DNA from: an uncultured Monoglobus sp.
GTDB taxonomy: Bacteria; Bacillota; Clostridia; Monoglobales; Monoglobaceae
Assembly (NCBI GenBank): GCA_947625055.1
Contig: CANQMT010000026.1
Location: 1-35,530 of the forward strand
DNA length: 35,530 bases
Direction: 5' to 3'
Within the stretch, counting starts at the first letter, position 1. The number at the start of each line of letters is the position of its first letter. A program made the position numbers and the translations under genes. Of the stretch, positions 26,655 through 33,282 are shown one piece after another. Below the pieces are notes generated by a model. That model was not told where the DNA came from. It worked only from the letters and a program-made list of their open reading frames with translations, and searched no databases.

Positions 26655-26861
26655 ATGAAGGAAAAAATGTTTTTGCGAGTTGAAGAAGTTGCAGAGGAGA
26701 TGGGCGTATCCGTTTCCTATGCGTACAAGCTCGTCCGCAAGCTCAATAAAGAGCTGAAAGAGACGGGTTGCATCTGTATCCCCGGAAGAATTGACAGAAA
26801 ATTTTTCCACGAAAGAATTTATTCAACAAAAACAAATCCAAATGAAGGAAGGAGTAACTGA
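26655..26861 (+). CDS. Small excisionase-like winged helix protein
   Basis: I take the ATG at 26655 (68 residues); the GTG at 26646 lies in the GAGGTG that serves as ribosome binding site. The sequence FLRVEEVAEEMGVSVSYAYKLVRKLNKELKETG is a MerR/excisionase-type helix-turn-helix. It is followed by GCICIPGRIDRKFFHERIYS, the wing and last strand seen in small DNA-binding proteins next to integrases in Clostridia elements. It probably acts with the integrase in excision. The integrase starts 2 bases after its stop. Confidence 0.78.
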   Translation: MKEKMFLRVEEVAEEMGVSVSYAYKLVRKLNKELKETGCICIPGRIDRKFFHERIYSTKTNPNEGRSN

Positions 26862-26863
26862 TT

Positions 26864-27943
26864 ATGGGTGCATTTAAGAACGAAAAAAATAACACATGGT
26901 ACGTTCAGTTCCGTTATACGGATTGGAAAGGTGAGCGTCAACAAAAGTTTAAGCGAGGATTTAAGACCAAACGTGAGGCACAAGAGTGGGAAAGCAACTT
27001 TTTAATGAGGAAAAAGGCTGACGTTACAATGAGCTTTGAAGCGTTTTCAGAGCTTTACGAAAGGGACATTAAACCTAAATTAAAAGAAAACACTTGGCTT
27101 ACGAAAGAAAACATTATCAAGAAAAAGATAATTCCCTACTTCGGTAAGCTCAGCTTGTGCGACATTGCGGCGAAAGATGTGATGGATTGGCAGAACGAGA
27201 TTAGAGGATTGAAAGATAAAAGGGGCAGAAATTATTCCTCAACGTATCTAAAAACAGTCCATAATCAACTCAGTGCGATGTTTAATCACGCCGTAAGATA
27301 TTACGGTTTAAGGTCAAATCCTGCTTCTATTGCTGGAAATATGGGCAGCGAGGAACGAAAAGAGATGTCGTTTTGGACACTGGATGAATACAAAAAATTC
27401 TCTGAGACGATCATGGACAAGCCTTTATCGTTCTACGCTTTTGAAATGCTCTACTGGTGTGGCATACGAGAAGGGGAAATGCTTGCGCTTACGCCGAAAG
27501 ATTTTGACTTTGGGGCGGAAACGCTAACCATCAACAAATCGTATCAGCGTCTAAAGGGGCGTGATGTTATCACGTCTCCGAAAACAAAGAAGAGTAACCG
27601 TACAATAAAAATGCCGAAGTTTTTATGCGAAGAAATGCAGGATTATCTGAATATGTTTTACAGCGATGTGGAAAACGACAGGATATTTCCTGTTTCAAAA
27701 AGCTATTTGCATCACGAAATGGACAGAGGCTCAAAAGCTGCGGGTGTAAAACGCATACGGATTCACGATATTCGTCACAGTCACGTTTCACTGCTGATTG
27801 AGATGGGTTTTACCGCGCTTGCCATAGCGGACAGACTTGGGCACGAAAGCATAGAAGTAACATATAGATATGCTCATTTATTTCCGACTAAACAAACAGA
27901 GATGGCAAATAAATTAGATTTATTGGGAAGAGAGGGATTTTGA
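26864..27943 (+). CDS. Tyrosine integrase of the mobile element
   Basis: This 359-residue recombinase is of the Tn916 Int type. An arm-type DNA-binding N-terminus (about 1-55) reads KNNTWYVQFRYTDWKGERQ. A SAM-like core-binding domain (about 58-160) follows. The catalytic domain carries Arg202 in WCGIREGEMLAL, His301 and Arg304 in HDIRHSH, His327 in LGHESIEVT, and the nucleophile Tyr336 in RYAHLFP. All key residues are present, so it should be active in integration and excision. It follows the excisionase-like gene by 2 bases. The ribosome binding site is AAGGAGTA upstream of the ATG. Confidence 0.95.
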   Translation: MGAFKNEKNNTWYVQFRYTDWKGERQQKFKRGFKTKREAQEWESNFLMRKKADVTMSFEAFSELYERDIKPKLKENTWLTKENIIKKKIIPYFGKLSLCDIAAKDVMDWQNEIRGLKDKRGRNYSSTYLKTVHNQLSAMFNHAVRYYGLRSNPASIAGNMGSEERKEMSFWTLDEYKKFSETIMDKPLSFYAFEMLYWCGIREGEMLALTPKDFDFGAETLTINKSYQRLKGRDVITSPKTKKSNRTIKMPKFLCEEMQDYLNMFYSDVENDRIFPVSKSYLHHEMDRGSKAAGVKRIRIHDIRHSHVSLLIEMGFTALAIADRLGHESIEVTYRYAHLFPTKQTEMANKLDLLGREGF

Positions 27944-27945
27944 TT

Positions 27946-28272
27946 ATGTCAGCTAAAAGTGTAGACAAGCACAACCGTTACAGAAGCATTACGGTGGGAT
28001 TCAGAGTATCGCCTGAAGAAAACGAGGTGCTAAATGCAGCGGTGGCGCTATCCGGCTTGCCAAAGCAGGAATACTGCTATCGTCGTTGTATGAACCGTGA
28101 TGTGGTAGTACAGGGAAACCCGAAAGTGTATAAGGCTCTCAAAACACAAATGGCGAAAATTTACGAAAAATTGCACCATATTTGTGACGGCAAGGATATT
28201 TCGGCTGAAATGCTCGAAACGCTGAACTTGATTGCGGTTACTCTTAATGGGATGAAGGAGGGGCGAGAATGA
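27946..28272 (+). CDS. MobC-like relaxosome accessory protein
   Basis: This 108-residue protein starts at the ATG at 27946, 2 bases after the integrase stop. A longer reading from an upstream TTG would overlap the integrase end. The block RSITVGFRVSPEENEVLNAAVALSGLPKQEY is a ribbon-helix-helix-type segment, as in MobC proteins that help the relaxase open oriT. The rest is helical (KVYKALKTQMAKIYEKLHHIC). Its ending overlaps the ATPase start (ATGA). The relaxase lies 1.5 kb downstream. A general repressor role is the alternative. Confidence 0.65.
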   Translation: MSAKSVDKHNRYRSITVGFRVSPEENEVLNAAVALSGLPKQEYCYRRCMNRDVVVQGNPKVYKALKTQMAKIYEKLHHICDGKDISAEMLETLNLIAVTLNGMKEGRE

Positions 28273-29165
28273 ACAAAGAAAAAGAAATGACTGCCGTAAA
28301 CGCTTCTGAGGCAACAGAAGCACAGCAGTCATCACAACCTGATAATATTATAACCGAAAACAGCGGCAAAATCAAGTCTTTTGATGAAGATTATGATTTG
28401 TATCGGCGTGAAATGCTGCGTCAAATAGATCCGACATATCTTGAAACCGTAACAATGCAGGATTTATACAACACTGTGTATGAAAGGCAGTCGGGCTTGA
28501 TTGAAGGATTGCTACCGAGGGGAACCTACTTATTTGTAGGTTCTCCGAAGGTCGGGAAAAGTTTTATGATGGCACAGCTCGGCTATCATATCAGTACCGG
28601 GACGCCGCTTTGGGATTACAAGGTACACAAAGCGCCCGTGCTGTACTTTGCTCTTGAGGATGATTATCCGCGGCTCCAACAGAGATTGTATCAGATGTTT
28701 GGGACAAATGAAGCGGAGGATTTACATTTTGCAACGCAGAGCAAAAAACTTGGCGATGGGCTTGAAACGCAAATCGAGGGATTTATCAATGCTCACCCGA
28801 AAACAGGTTTGATTATCATAGACACATTGAAACGTGTCAGAGACGGCTCTAACGAGTGCAGCTATGCGGGCGATTATGACAGTGTGGCAAAGCTAAAAGC
28901 AATAGCCGATAAACGAAAAGTGTCCATGCTGATTGTGCATCACACAAGAAAACTGCCGTCAAGCGATAAATTTGATATGATTTCCGGCACAAACGGACTG
29001 CTCGGAGCGGCAGATGGAGCGTTTGTTTTAAGCAAGAAGCACCGAACCGATAATGAGGCAGTCCTTGATATTACAGGCAGGGATCAGCAGGATATGCGTC
29101 TGAAACTGACAAGGAATACAAATAGTCTTGTATGGGAGCTTGACAGCGTAGAAACTGAGCTTTGA
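28269..29165 (+). CDS. RepA/RecA-fold ATPase, truncated by an in-frame TGA
   Basis: This 298-residue ATPase resembles RepA-type replicative helicases of mobile elements. Walker A is VGSPKVGKSFMMAQLG (about 90-105), then VLYFALEDDYPRLQQRLYQM, Walker B GLIIIDTLKRV (about 180), LIVHHTRK and SGTNGLLGAADGAFVL. It probably drives replication or unwinding of the excised element. The frame stops at TGA (29163-29165) after DSVETEL but resumes in the same frame for 79 more codons of sensible protein (see next entry), so the family's C-terminal part appears cut off. The start overlaps the MobC-like stop. Confidence 0.85.
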   Translation: MNKEKEMTAVNASEATEAQQSSQPDNIITENSGKIKSFDEDYDLYRREMLRQIDPTYLETVTMQDLYNTVYERQSGLIEGLLPRGTYLFVGSPKVGKSFMMAQLGYHISTGTPLWDYKVHKAPVLYFALEDDYPRLQQRLYQMFGTNEAEDLHFATQSKKLGDGLETQIEGFINAHPKTGLIIIDTLKRVRDGSNECSYAGDYDSVAKLKAIADKRKVSMLIVHHTRKLPSSDKFDMISGTNGLLGAADGAFVLSKKHRTDNEAVLDITGRDQQDMRLKLTRNTNSLVWELDSVETEL

Positions 29166-29405
29166 AAACAGCTGCCCGATCCGCTTATTGAAAAGGTGTC
29201 ACAGTTGTTGACCGCAGATAAAGCTGAATGGACGGGTACGCCGACAGAACTGTGTGAAGCCTTAAGTGCGGATATGAAGCCCAATACCATGACGCTGAAA
29301 CTCAATGTCAATGCTGGGCGTTTATATGACGAGTACGGCATTAAGTATGAAAACACGCGCTCCCATGAGGGACGAAAAATATCATTGCTGCGGGAAAGCG
29401 CGTGA
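29166..29405 (+). pseudogene. Severed C-terminal part of the ATPase, same reading frame
   Basis: Directly after the TGA, in the same frame, 79 codons run to a TGA at 29403-29405: KQLPDPLIEKVSQLL, EWTGTPTELCEAL, NTMTLKLNVNAGRLYDEYGI and SHEGRKISLLRE. This reads as a winged-helix C-terminal domain of the kind that ends such element ATPases. The stop could have arisen from a TGG (Trp) codon by one change. A GTG at 29196 might allow restart, but no ribosome binding site stands out. The part is either lost, made by read-through, or made as a separate small protein. Confidence 0.65.
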
Positions 29406-29464
29406 CGATGGTGACGGTCGTGACGATGTTTTGGCGGTATGTAAAAGACCGTCACCATCGTCAC
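29402..29464. repeat. Perfect 18-bp inverted repeat at the end of the ATPase frame
   Basis: GTGACGATGGTGACGGTC (29402-29419) and its exact reverse complement (29447-29464) flank a 27-base loop. The left arm overlaps the last stop of the ATPase frame. Related GTGAC/GTCAC units continue on both sides, so longer pairing is possible. With no U-tract it is not a usual terminator. It may be part of the transfer origin, a double-strand replication signal or a messenger stabiliser. Confidence 0.75.
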
Positions 29465-29751
29465 CACCGTCACGGAAAAGGCGGCAAGCGAAGTGACGAA
29501 GCCTTCCAAACGGTGAACGGAATGTTCGCCGTACACATACTCAGTCCCGTATCGGTATTGAGTATATGTTCCGTGTGTGAGGGCTGTACTTGCACACGGA
29601 AGCGGAAGCAGCGCTTACGCAATAAAGCCTCGCAGAGCGCAAACAGTCACAGACTGCCGGTACTTTTGTCGGCTCCGCTGACGAAAGTGCTTTTGCGTTA
29701 CTCTTGACAAGAGTAACAGAACCAAAACAAGTTGAAACGAGGTGAAATTCC
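29406..29751. other. Non-coding, dyad-rich region upstream of the relaxase: candidate oriT
   Basis: These 346 bases hold no convincing gene. They contain several dyads in a row: the end of the 18-bp repeat; CATACTCA (29536-29543) against TGAGTATATG (29559-29568); CCGTGTG/CACACGG (about 29571-29599); ACTTTTGTC/GACGAAAGT (about 29672-29688); and a near-perfect palindrome at 29697-29717 with arms GTTACTCTTG and CAAGAGTAAC around one central A. MobV relaxases nick at an oriT usually just upstream of their own gene, so this is the best place for it. The ribosome binding site GAGGTGA follows. Confidence 0.55.
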
Positions 29752-30885
29752 ATGAAAAGAACTATAAGCGTTATGATGGGAAAAGGTTCGCTGACACACA
29801 ACAACAGAGATTTTGTTGCCGAAAATGTAGACAAGGAACGTATTCAAAACGACATCACATATTGCAATGAAAACATCAAAGCAGTTTATCACAAATTATT
29901 CGATGAAGCGCTTGTAAAATATAACGCTAAACAGACACGCAAGGACAGAATGATTGGCGACTACTACGAGAAAATCCGAACGGGTAAGCAGGAAAAGCCG
30001 TTTTGCGAGATTATACTTCAAATAGGCGACAAGGACAATATGGGAGCGGAAACCGAAAATGGGCAGCTTGCAAAGAAAATTCTTGACGAGTATATGAAAG
30101 GATTTCAAGACCGCAATCCAAACCTTTATGTATTCTCGGCTCACTTGCACATGGACGAAGCCACGCCGCATCTGCACATAGATTTTGTTCCGTTTACCAC
30201 AGGAAGCAAGCGGGGACTTGAAACAAGAGTGTCACTTAAAAAGGCTCTTGAGAGTCAAGGCTTTGTGGGAACGGGCAGGAGCGATACGGAATGGAACAGG
30301 TGGGTTGAGTCCGAAAAAGAAGCCTTATCTCAAATTATGCTTGAACATGATATTGAGTGGGATAAAAAAGGTACGCACGAAAAACATAAATCCGTCAGCG
30401 AGTTTAAGCGTGATAAGCTGGCCGAGGAAGTTGAAACTCTTGAAGACAAAAAACAAGATTGTATAGACGATATTTCCAAATATAAAAAAGCGGAGGACTT
30501 TGCACTTGCCACCGCTAAAAAGTTGGAAGATGAATCCCTAAAAATGCCGGAGCCAACGCCCTTGATGTCCGCCAAAACGTATAAGACAAAATATGCCGAA
30601 CCGTTCATAAAGAAACTGATTAAAATTGCCAAAGACCTCGCCCGAAGATGTTTTCGGGCAGAAAAAGAAGCAAAACAGTCTGTTTCCGAAATTGCAAGGC
30701 TGACAGACGAGAACAGTAAACTAAAATCAAGAGTATGGGATTTGAATATGGAGAACAGTCGACTAAAGGTTCAAGTTCGTGATTTTGACAGGTTGAAGGA
30801 ACATATTGGGATTGATAAGGTAAAAGAGATTTTGAAAACAGTTGGTAAGTCAAGGCAAAAGAAAACGGTCGATGTATCGAGATAA
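29752..30885 (+). CDS. MobV-family relaxase (Pre/Mob type)
   Basis: This 377-residue relaxase would nick the excised element at oriT and lead the strand into a recipient. The N-terminal catalytic domain (about 1-200) includes the metal-binding His triad motif HLHMDEATPHLHIDF (His131 on), the hallmark of MobV. The early VMMGKGSLTHNNRDF segment probably supplies the early conserved part. The rest (about 215-375) is a long coiled coil with EEVETLEDKKQD and SRLKVQVRDFDRLKEHIG. No coupling protein or secretion genes are nearby, so it depends on a helper. GAGGTGA precedes the ATG. Confidence 0.9.
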   Translation: MKRTISVMMGKGSLTHNNRDFVAENVDKERIQNDITYCNENIKAVYHKLFDEALVKYNAKQTRKDRMIGDYYEKIRTGKQEKPFCEIILQIGDKDNMGAETENGQLAKKILDEYMKGFQDRNPNLYVFSAHLHMDEATPHLHIDFVPFTTGSKRGLETRVSLKKALESQGFVGTGRSDTEWNRWVESEKEALSQIMLEHDIEWDKKGTHEKHKSVSEFKRDKLAEEVETLEDKKQDCIDDISKYKKAEDFALATAKKLEDESLKMPEPTPLMSAKTYKTKYAEPFIKKLIKIAKDLARRCFRAEKEAKQSVSEIARLTDENSKLKSRVWDLNMENSRLKVQVRDFDRLKEHIGIDKVKEILKTVGKSRQKKTVDVSR

Positions 30886-30904
30886 ACAATCATAAATATT
30901 GCTC

Positions 30905-30939
30905 ACCCACACAGAAATGCAAAACATTTCTGCGTGGGT
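30905..30939. terminator. Long hairpin after the relaxase gene
   Basis: ACCCACACAGAAATG (30905-30919) pairs with CATTTCTGCGTGGGT (30925-30939) at 14 of 15 positions, with loop CAAAA; CAC/GTG can extend it slightly. It closes the mobilization operon and separates it from the restriction-modification cassette. No strong U-tract follows, so termination is inferred from position and stem strength. Confidence 0.5.
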
Positions 30940-30971
30940 AGGTGAAAAATAGAAATGTGGCTTAAAAACTG

Positions 30972-31000
30972 TTGACTTATTTGCGGATTTGTGCTACTAT
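30972..31000 (+). promoter_or_regulatory. Promoter of the restriction-modification cassette
   Basis: TTGACT (30972-30977) and TACTAT (30995-31000) are 17 bases apart, about 40 bases before the XRE ATG. I saw no clear C-box dyad. Confidence 0.6.
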
Positions 31001-31046
31001 ATATTGTGTATGATTAGGTGTAATAAAAGCAGAGAGGAATAGATAT

Positions 31047-31253
31047 ATGATTACCGAAAAAATCGGCAAACGCATCAGAGAGTTGCGCAAAGAAACAGGG
31101 CTGAGCCAAGAAAAATTTGCAGCAAAAATTGGCATGGACAGGACTTATTATGCAAGCGTTGAATTGGGGAAAAGGAATATATCTATCATAAATCTTGAAA
31201 AGATAGCACAAGGGTTAGGTGTGTCATTAGCCGATATGTTTTTAGGGATATAA
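31047..31253 (+). CDS. Small XRE regulator, possible controller of the restriction-modification cassette
   Basis: This 68-residue protein is a single helix-turn-helix domain: IGKRIRELRKETGLSQEKFAAKIGMDRTYYASVELGKRNISIINLEKIAQGLGVSL. Size and sequence match controller (C) proteins that delay endonuclease expression until methylation is complete. It stands 38 bases upstream of the first methyltransferase, in the same direction, as C genes often do. A role in controlling the element itself is the alternative. GAGG precedes the ATG. Confidence 0.85.
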   Translation: MITEKIGKRIRELRKETGLSQEKFAAKIGMDRTYYASVELGKRNISIINLEKIAQGLGVSLADMFLGI

Positions 31254-31291
31254 CACTATAATTATGAAATAAATTTGAGGAGGTGTCTGTA

Positions 31292-32338
31292 TTGAATAAT
31301 TCTTTGACTGTAAAACCAAATGAGTATAAGACATCTTTTATAAATAATCGCAGATATTTAGGTAACAAATATAAATTGCTGCCGTTTATCACGGATGTAG
31401 TTGAAAAAGAATGTAAAGGAGTGAAATCCTTTGCTGATATATTCGCGGGAACAGGAGCTGTGTCCTCTGCATTTACAGATAAAATTATAATAACAAATGA
31501 CCTAATGTATAGTAATTATATTTGCAATTATGCCTGGTTTGGAAGTGAAGTATATAATAAACAGATAGTCATAGATTATGTTGTATATTATAACGCTCTT
31601 TCTGATATACAAGATAATTATATGACGGAAAACTTTTCAGACACCTATTTTAGCCGTGACGATTGCGCTAAAATCGGATTTATCAGAGAAGATATTGAAA
31701 AGAATTATAAAATGAAGAATATCAATGGCAGAGAAAGAGCGATTTTAATTACTTCCCTGCTGTATGCAATGGACAAAATAGCAAAAACTTGCGGACACTA
31801 TGACGCATATAGAAAAGGTGCCGAATTTGATAAGCCTCTTGAGTTGTTAGTCCCGTTAGCAGAGGTTCACAATAATCTAGACAATCAATGTTACAACGAG
31901 GATGCAAATGAATTAGTCAAAAGAGTTACTGCGGATTTGATTTATATAGATCCACCTTATAATTCAAGACAATATTGTGACGCGTATCACTTGCTCGAAA
32001 ATGTTGCACGTTGGGAGAAACCAGAGGTTTTTGGTGTAGCCAGAAAAATGGACAGAACAAAATTAAAAAGTAAGTATTGTACGCGAAGCGCAGCAACGGC
32101 ATTTGAGGAGCTAATTGAAAATATTAAAGCTAAATATATATTACTCTCATATAACAATATGGCTGACAAGGGGAATGATCGTTCCAATGCAAAAATATCA
32201 GACGAAGATATAATGCGTATTTTGGGGAGAAAAGGTGTTGTAAAGGTCTTCGCAGAAAGTTACAAACCATTTACAACGGGAAAATCAGATATTTCCGAGA
32301 ATAAGGAACGCCTGTTTTTATGTACGGTAACAAAGTAA
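31292..32338 (+). CDS. D12-class adenine DNA methyltransferase (first of two)
   Basis: I take the TTG at 31292 (348 residues): GAGGAGG ends about 8 bases before it, while the GTG at 31283 overlaps that ribosome binding site. The N-terminal RRYLGNKYKLLPFI and FADIFAGTGAVSSAF are the SAM-binding region of D12-class enzymes. The catalytic motif DPPY (about 220) is in LIYIDPPYNSRQYCDAYHLLE. The rest contains the target-recognition region. It should methylate adenine at N6 on one strand of an asymmetric site. The other strand is covered by the next gene. Base composition is far more AT-rich than the host genes. Confidence 0.88.
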   Translation: MNNSLTVKPNEYKTSFINNRRYLGNKYKLLPFITDVVEKECKGVKSFADIFAGTGAVSSAFTDKIIITNDLMYSNYICNYAWFGSEVYNKQIVIDYVVYYNALSDIQDNYMTENFSDTYFSRDDCAKIGFIREDIEKNYKMKNINGRERAILITSLLYAMDKIAKTCGHYDAYRKGAEFDKPLELLVPLAEVHNNLDNQCYNEDANELVKRVTADLIYIDPPYNSRQYCDAYHLLENVARWEKPEVFGVARKMDRTKLKSKYCTRSAATAFEELIENIKAKYILLSYNNMADKGNDRSNAKISDEDIMRILGRKGVVKVFAESYKPFTTGKSDISENKERLFLCTVTK

Positions 32339-32349
32339 GGAGTAAAACA

Positions 32350-33270
32350 ATGATACAGTCACCGTTGAATTATACCGGCGGCAAATTCAAGCTGTTGCCT
32401 CAAATATTACCCCTTTTCCCAAACAATATTAACACATTCGTTGATTTGTTTTGCGGCGGTTGTAACGTAGGAATAAATGTAGAAAGTAAAAGCGTTATAT
32501 ACAATGATGTGGATGAAAATCTTTTATACTTATATAACACTTTTAAGAACTTGGACAAGCGGTCGGTCTTTGAATGGATATATGATATTATTGATGAATA
32601 CGAGTTGTCTCTTGTAAGTAAAAATGGCTATAACTACTATAAATGCGAAAGCAGCAAGGGGTTGGGAAGCTATAATAAAGAAAAATTCCTTAAGCTGCGG
32701 ACGGATTTCAATGAAAAAAAGAAAAGAGGAAATTATGATTATTATTACTATGTAATGTTATATGTAATCATAGTTTATGCGTTTAACAACCAAATAAGAT
32801 TCAATAGTAATGGAGAGTTTAATCTTCCCGTCGGCAAGCGGGATTTTAATAAAAAAATGCAACAAAAATTATCAGATTTTATTGATAAGATAAAGGAACA
32901 GGATTGTAAATTTACTTGTCTTGACTTTCGGGAATTTGATGTTGAAATTCTTGAAAATGACGATTTCGTATATGTTGATCCGCCGTATTTGATAACTTGC
33001 GCCACATATAACGAGCAAGGTGGTTGGTCTGAAACTGATGAAAGGGATTTGCTTACATTTTTGAATAAGCTACATGAGAAAAAATTAAGATTTGCTTTAT
33101 CGAATGTTTTGCGCAGCAAGGGAAAAGAGAATACGATATTGCTTGAATGGCTTAGTGAAAATAAAGAAAAATATAAGGCAATTAACTTGGATTATAATTA
33201 TTCAAATTCAAATTATCAGACAAAAGACAAAACGGCTAACAGTGAAGAGGTTTTGGTAATAAATTATTGA
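32350..33270 (+). CDS. D12-class (Dam-like) adenine DNA methyltransferase (second of two)
   Basis: I take the ATG at 32350 (306 residues), with AAGGAG at a good distance. An upstream ATG at 32320 would overlap the first methyltransferase. The start SPLNYTGGKFKLLPQILPLFP and the TFVDLFCGGCNVGIN SAM motif are typical of Dam-like D12 enzymes. NQIRFNSNGEFNLPVGKRDF is a conserved middle part, and DPPY (about 210) is in DFVYVDPPYLITCATYNE. It is unlike the first enzyme outside these motifs. Two adenine methyltransferases are needed when the two strands of the site differ, as in type IIS systems. It lies 12 bases after the first and 12 before the endonuclease. Confidence 0.9.
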   Translation: MIQSPLNYTGGKFKLLPQILPLFPNNINTFVDLFCGGCNVGINVESKSVIYNDVDENLLYLYNTFKNLDKRSVFEWIYDIIDEYELSLVSKNGYNYYKCESSKGLGSYNKEKFLKLRTDFNEKKKRGNYDYYYYVMLYVIIVYAFNNQIRFNSNGEFNLPVGKRDFNKKMQQKLSDFIDKIKEQDCKFTCLDFREFDVEILENDDFVYVDPPYLITCATYNEQGGWSETDERDLLTFLNKLHEKKLRFALSNVLRSKGKENTILLEWLSENKEKYKAINLDYNYSNSNYQTKDKTANSEEVLVINY

Positions 33271-33282
33271 GGAGGGCGAAAA

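Noticed and set aside
28269..29405. TGA recoded as tryptophan or selenocysteine
   Set aside because: TGA ends other genes in this window in normal ways, including at ATGA overlaps. I see no reason to expect a selenocysteine in this ATPase and did not identify an insertion element.
29402..29707. Open frame of about 100 codons after the ATPase (MTMVTVVTMFW...)
   Set aside because: It runs through the inverted repeats and has low-complexity sequence (VTVVTMF, RHHRHHRH) made by the GTGAC/GTCAC repeats. No ribosome binding site is seen. It is more likely non-coding.
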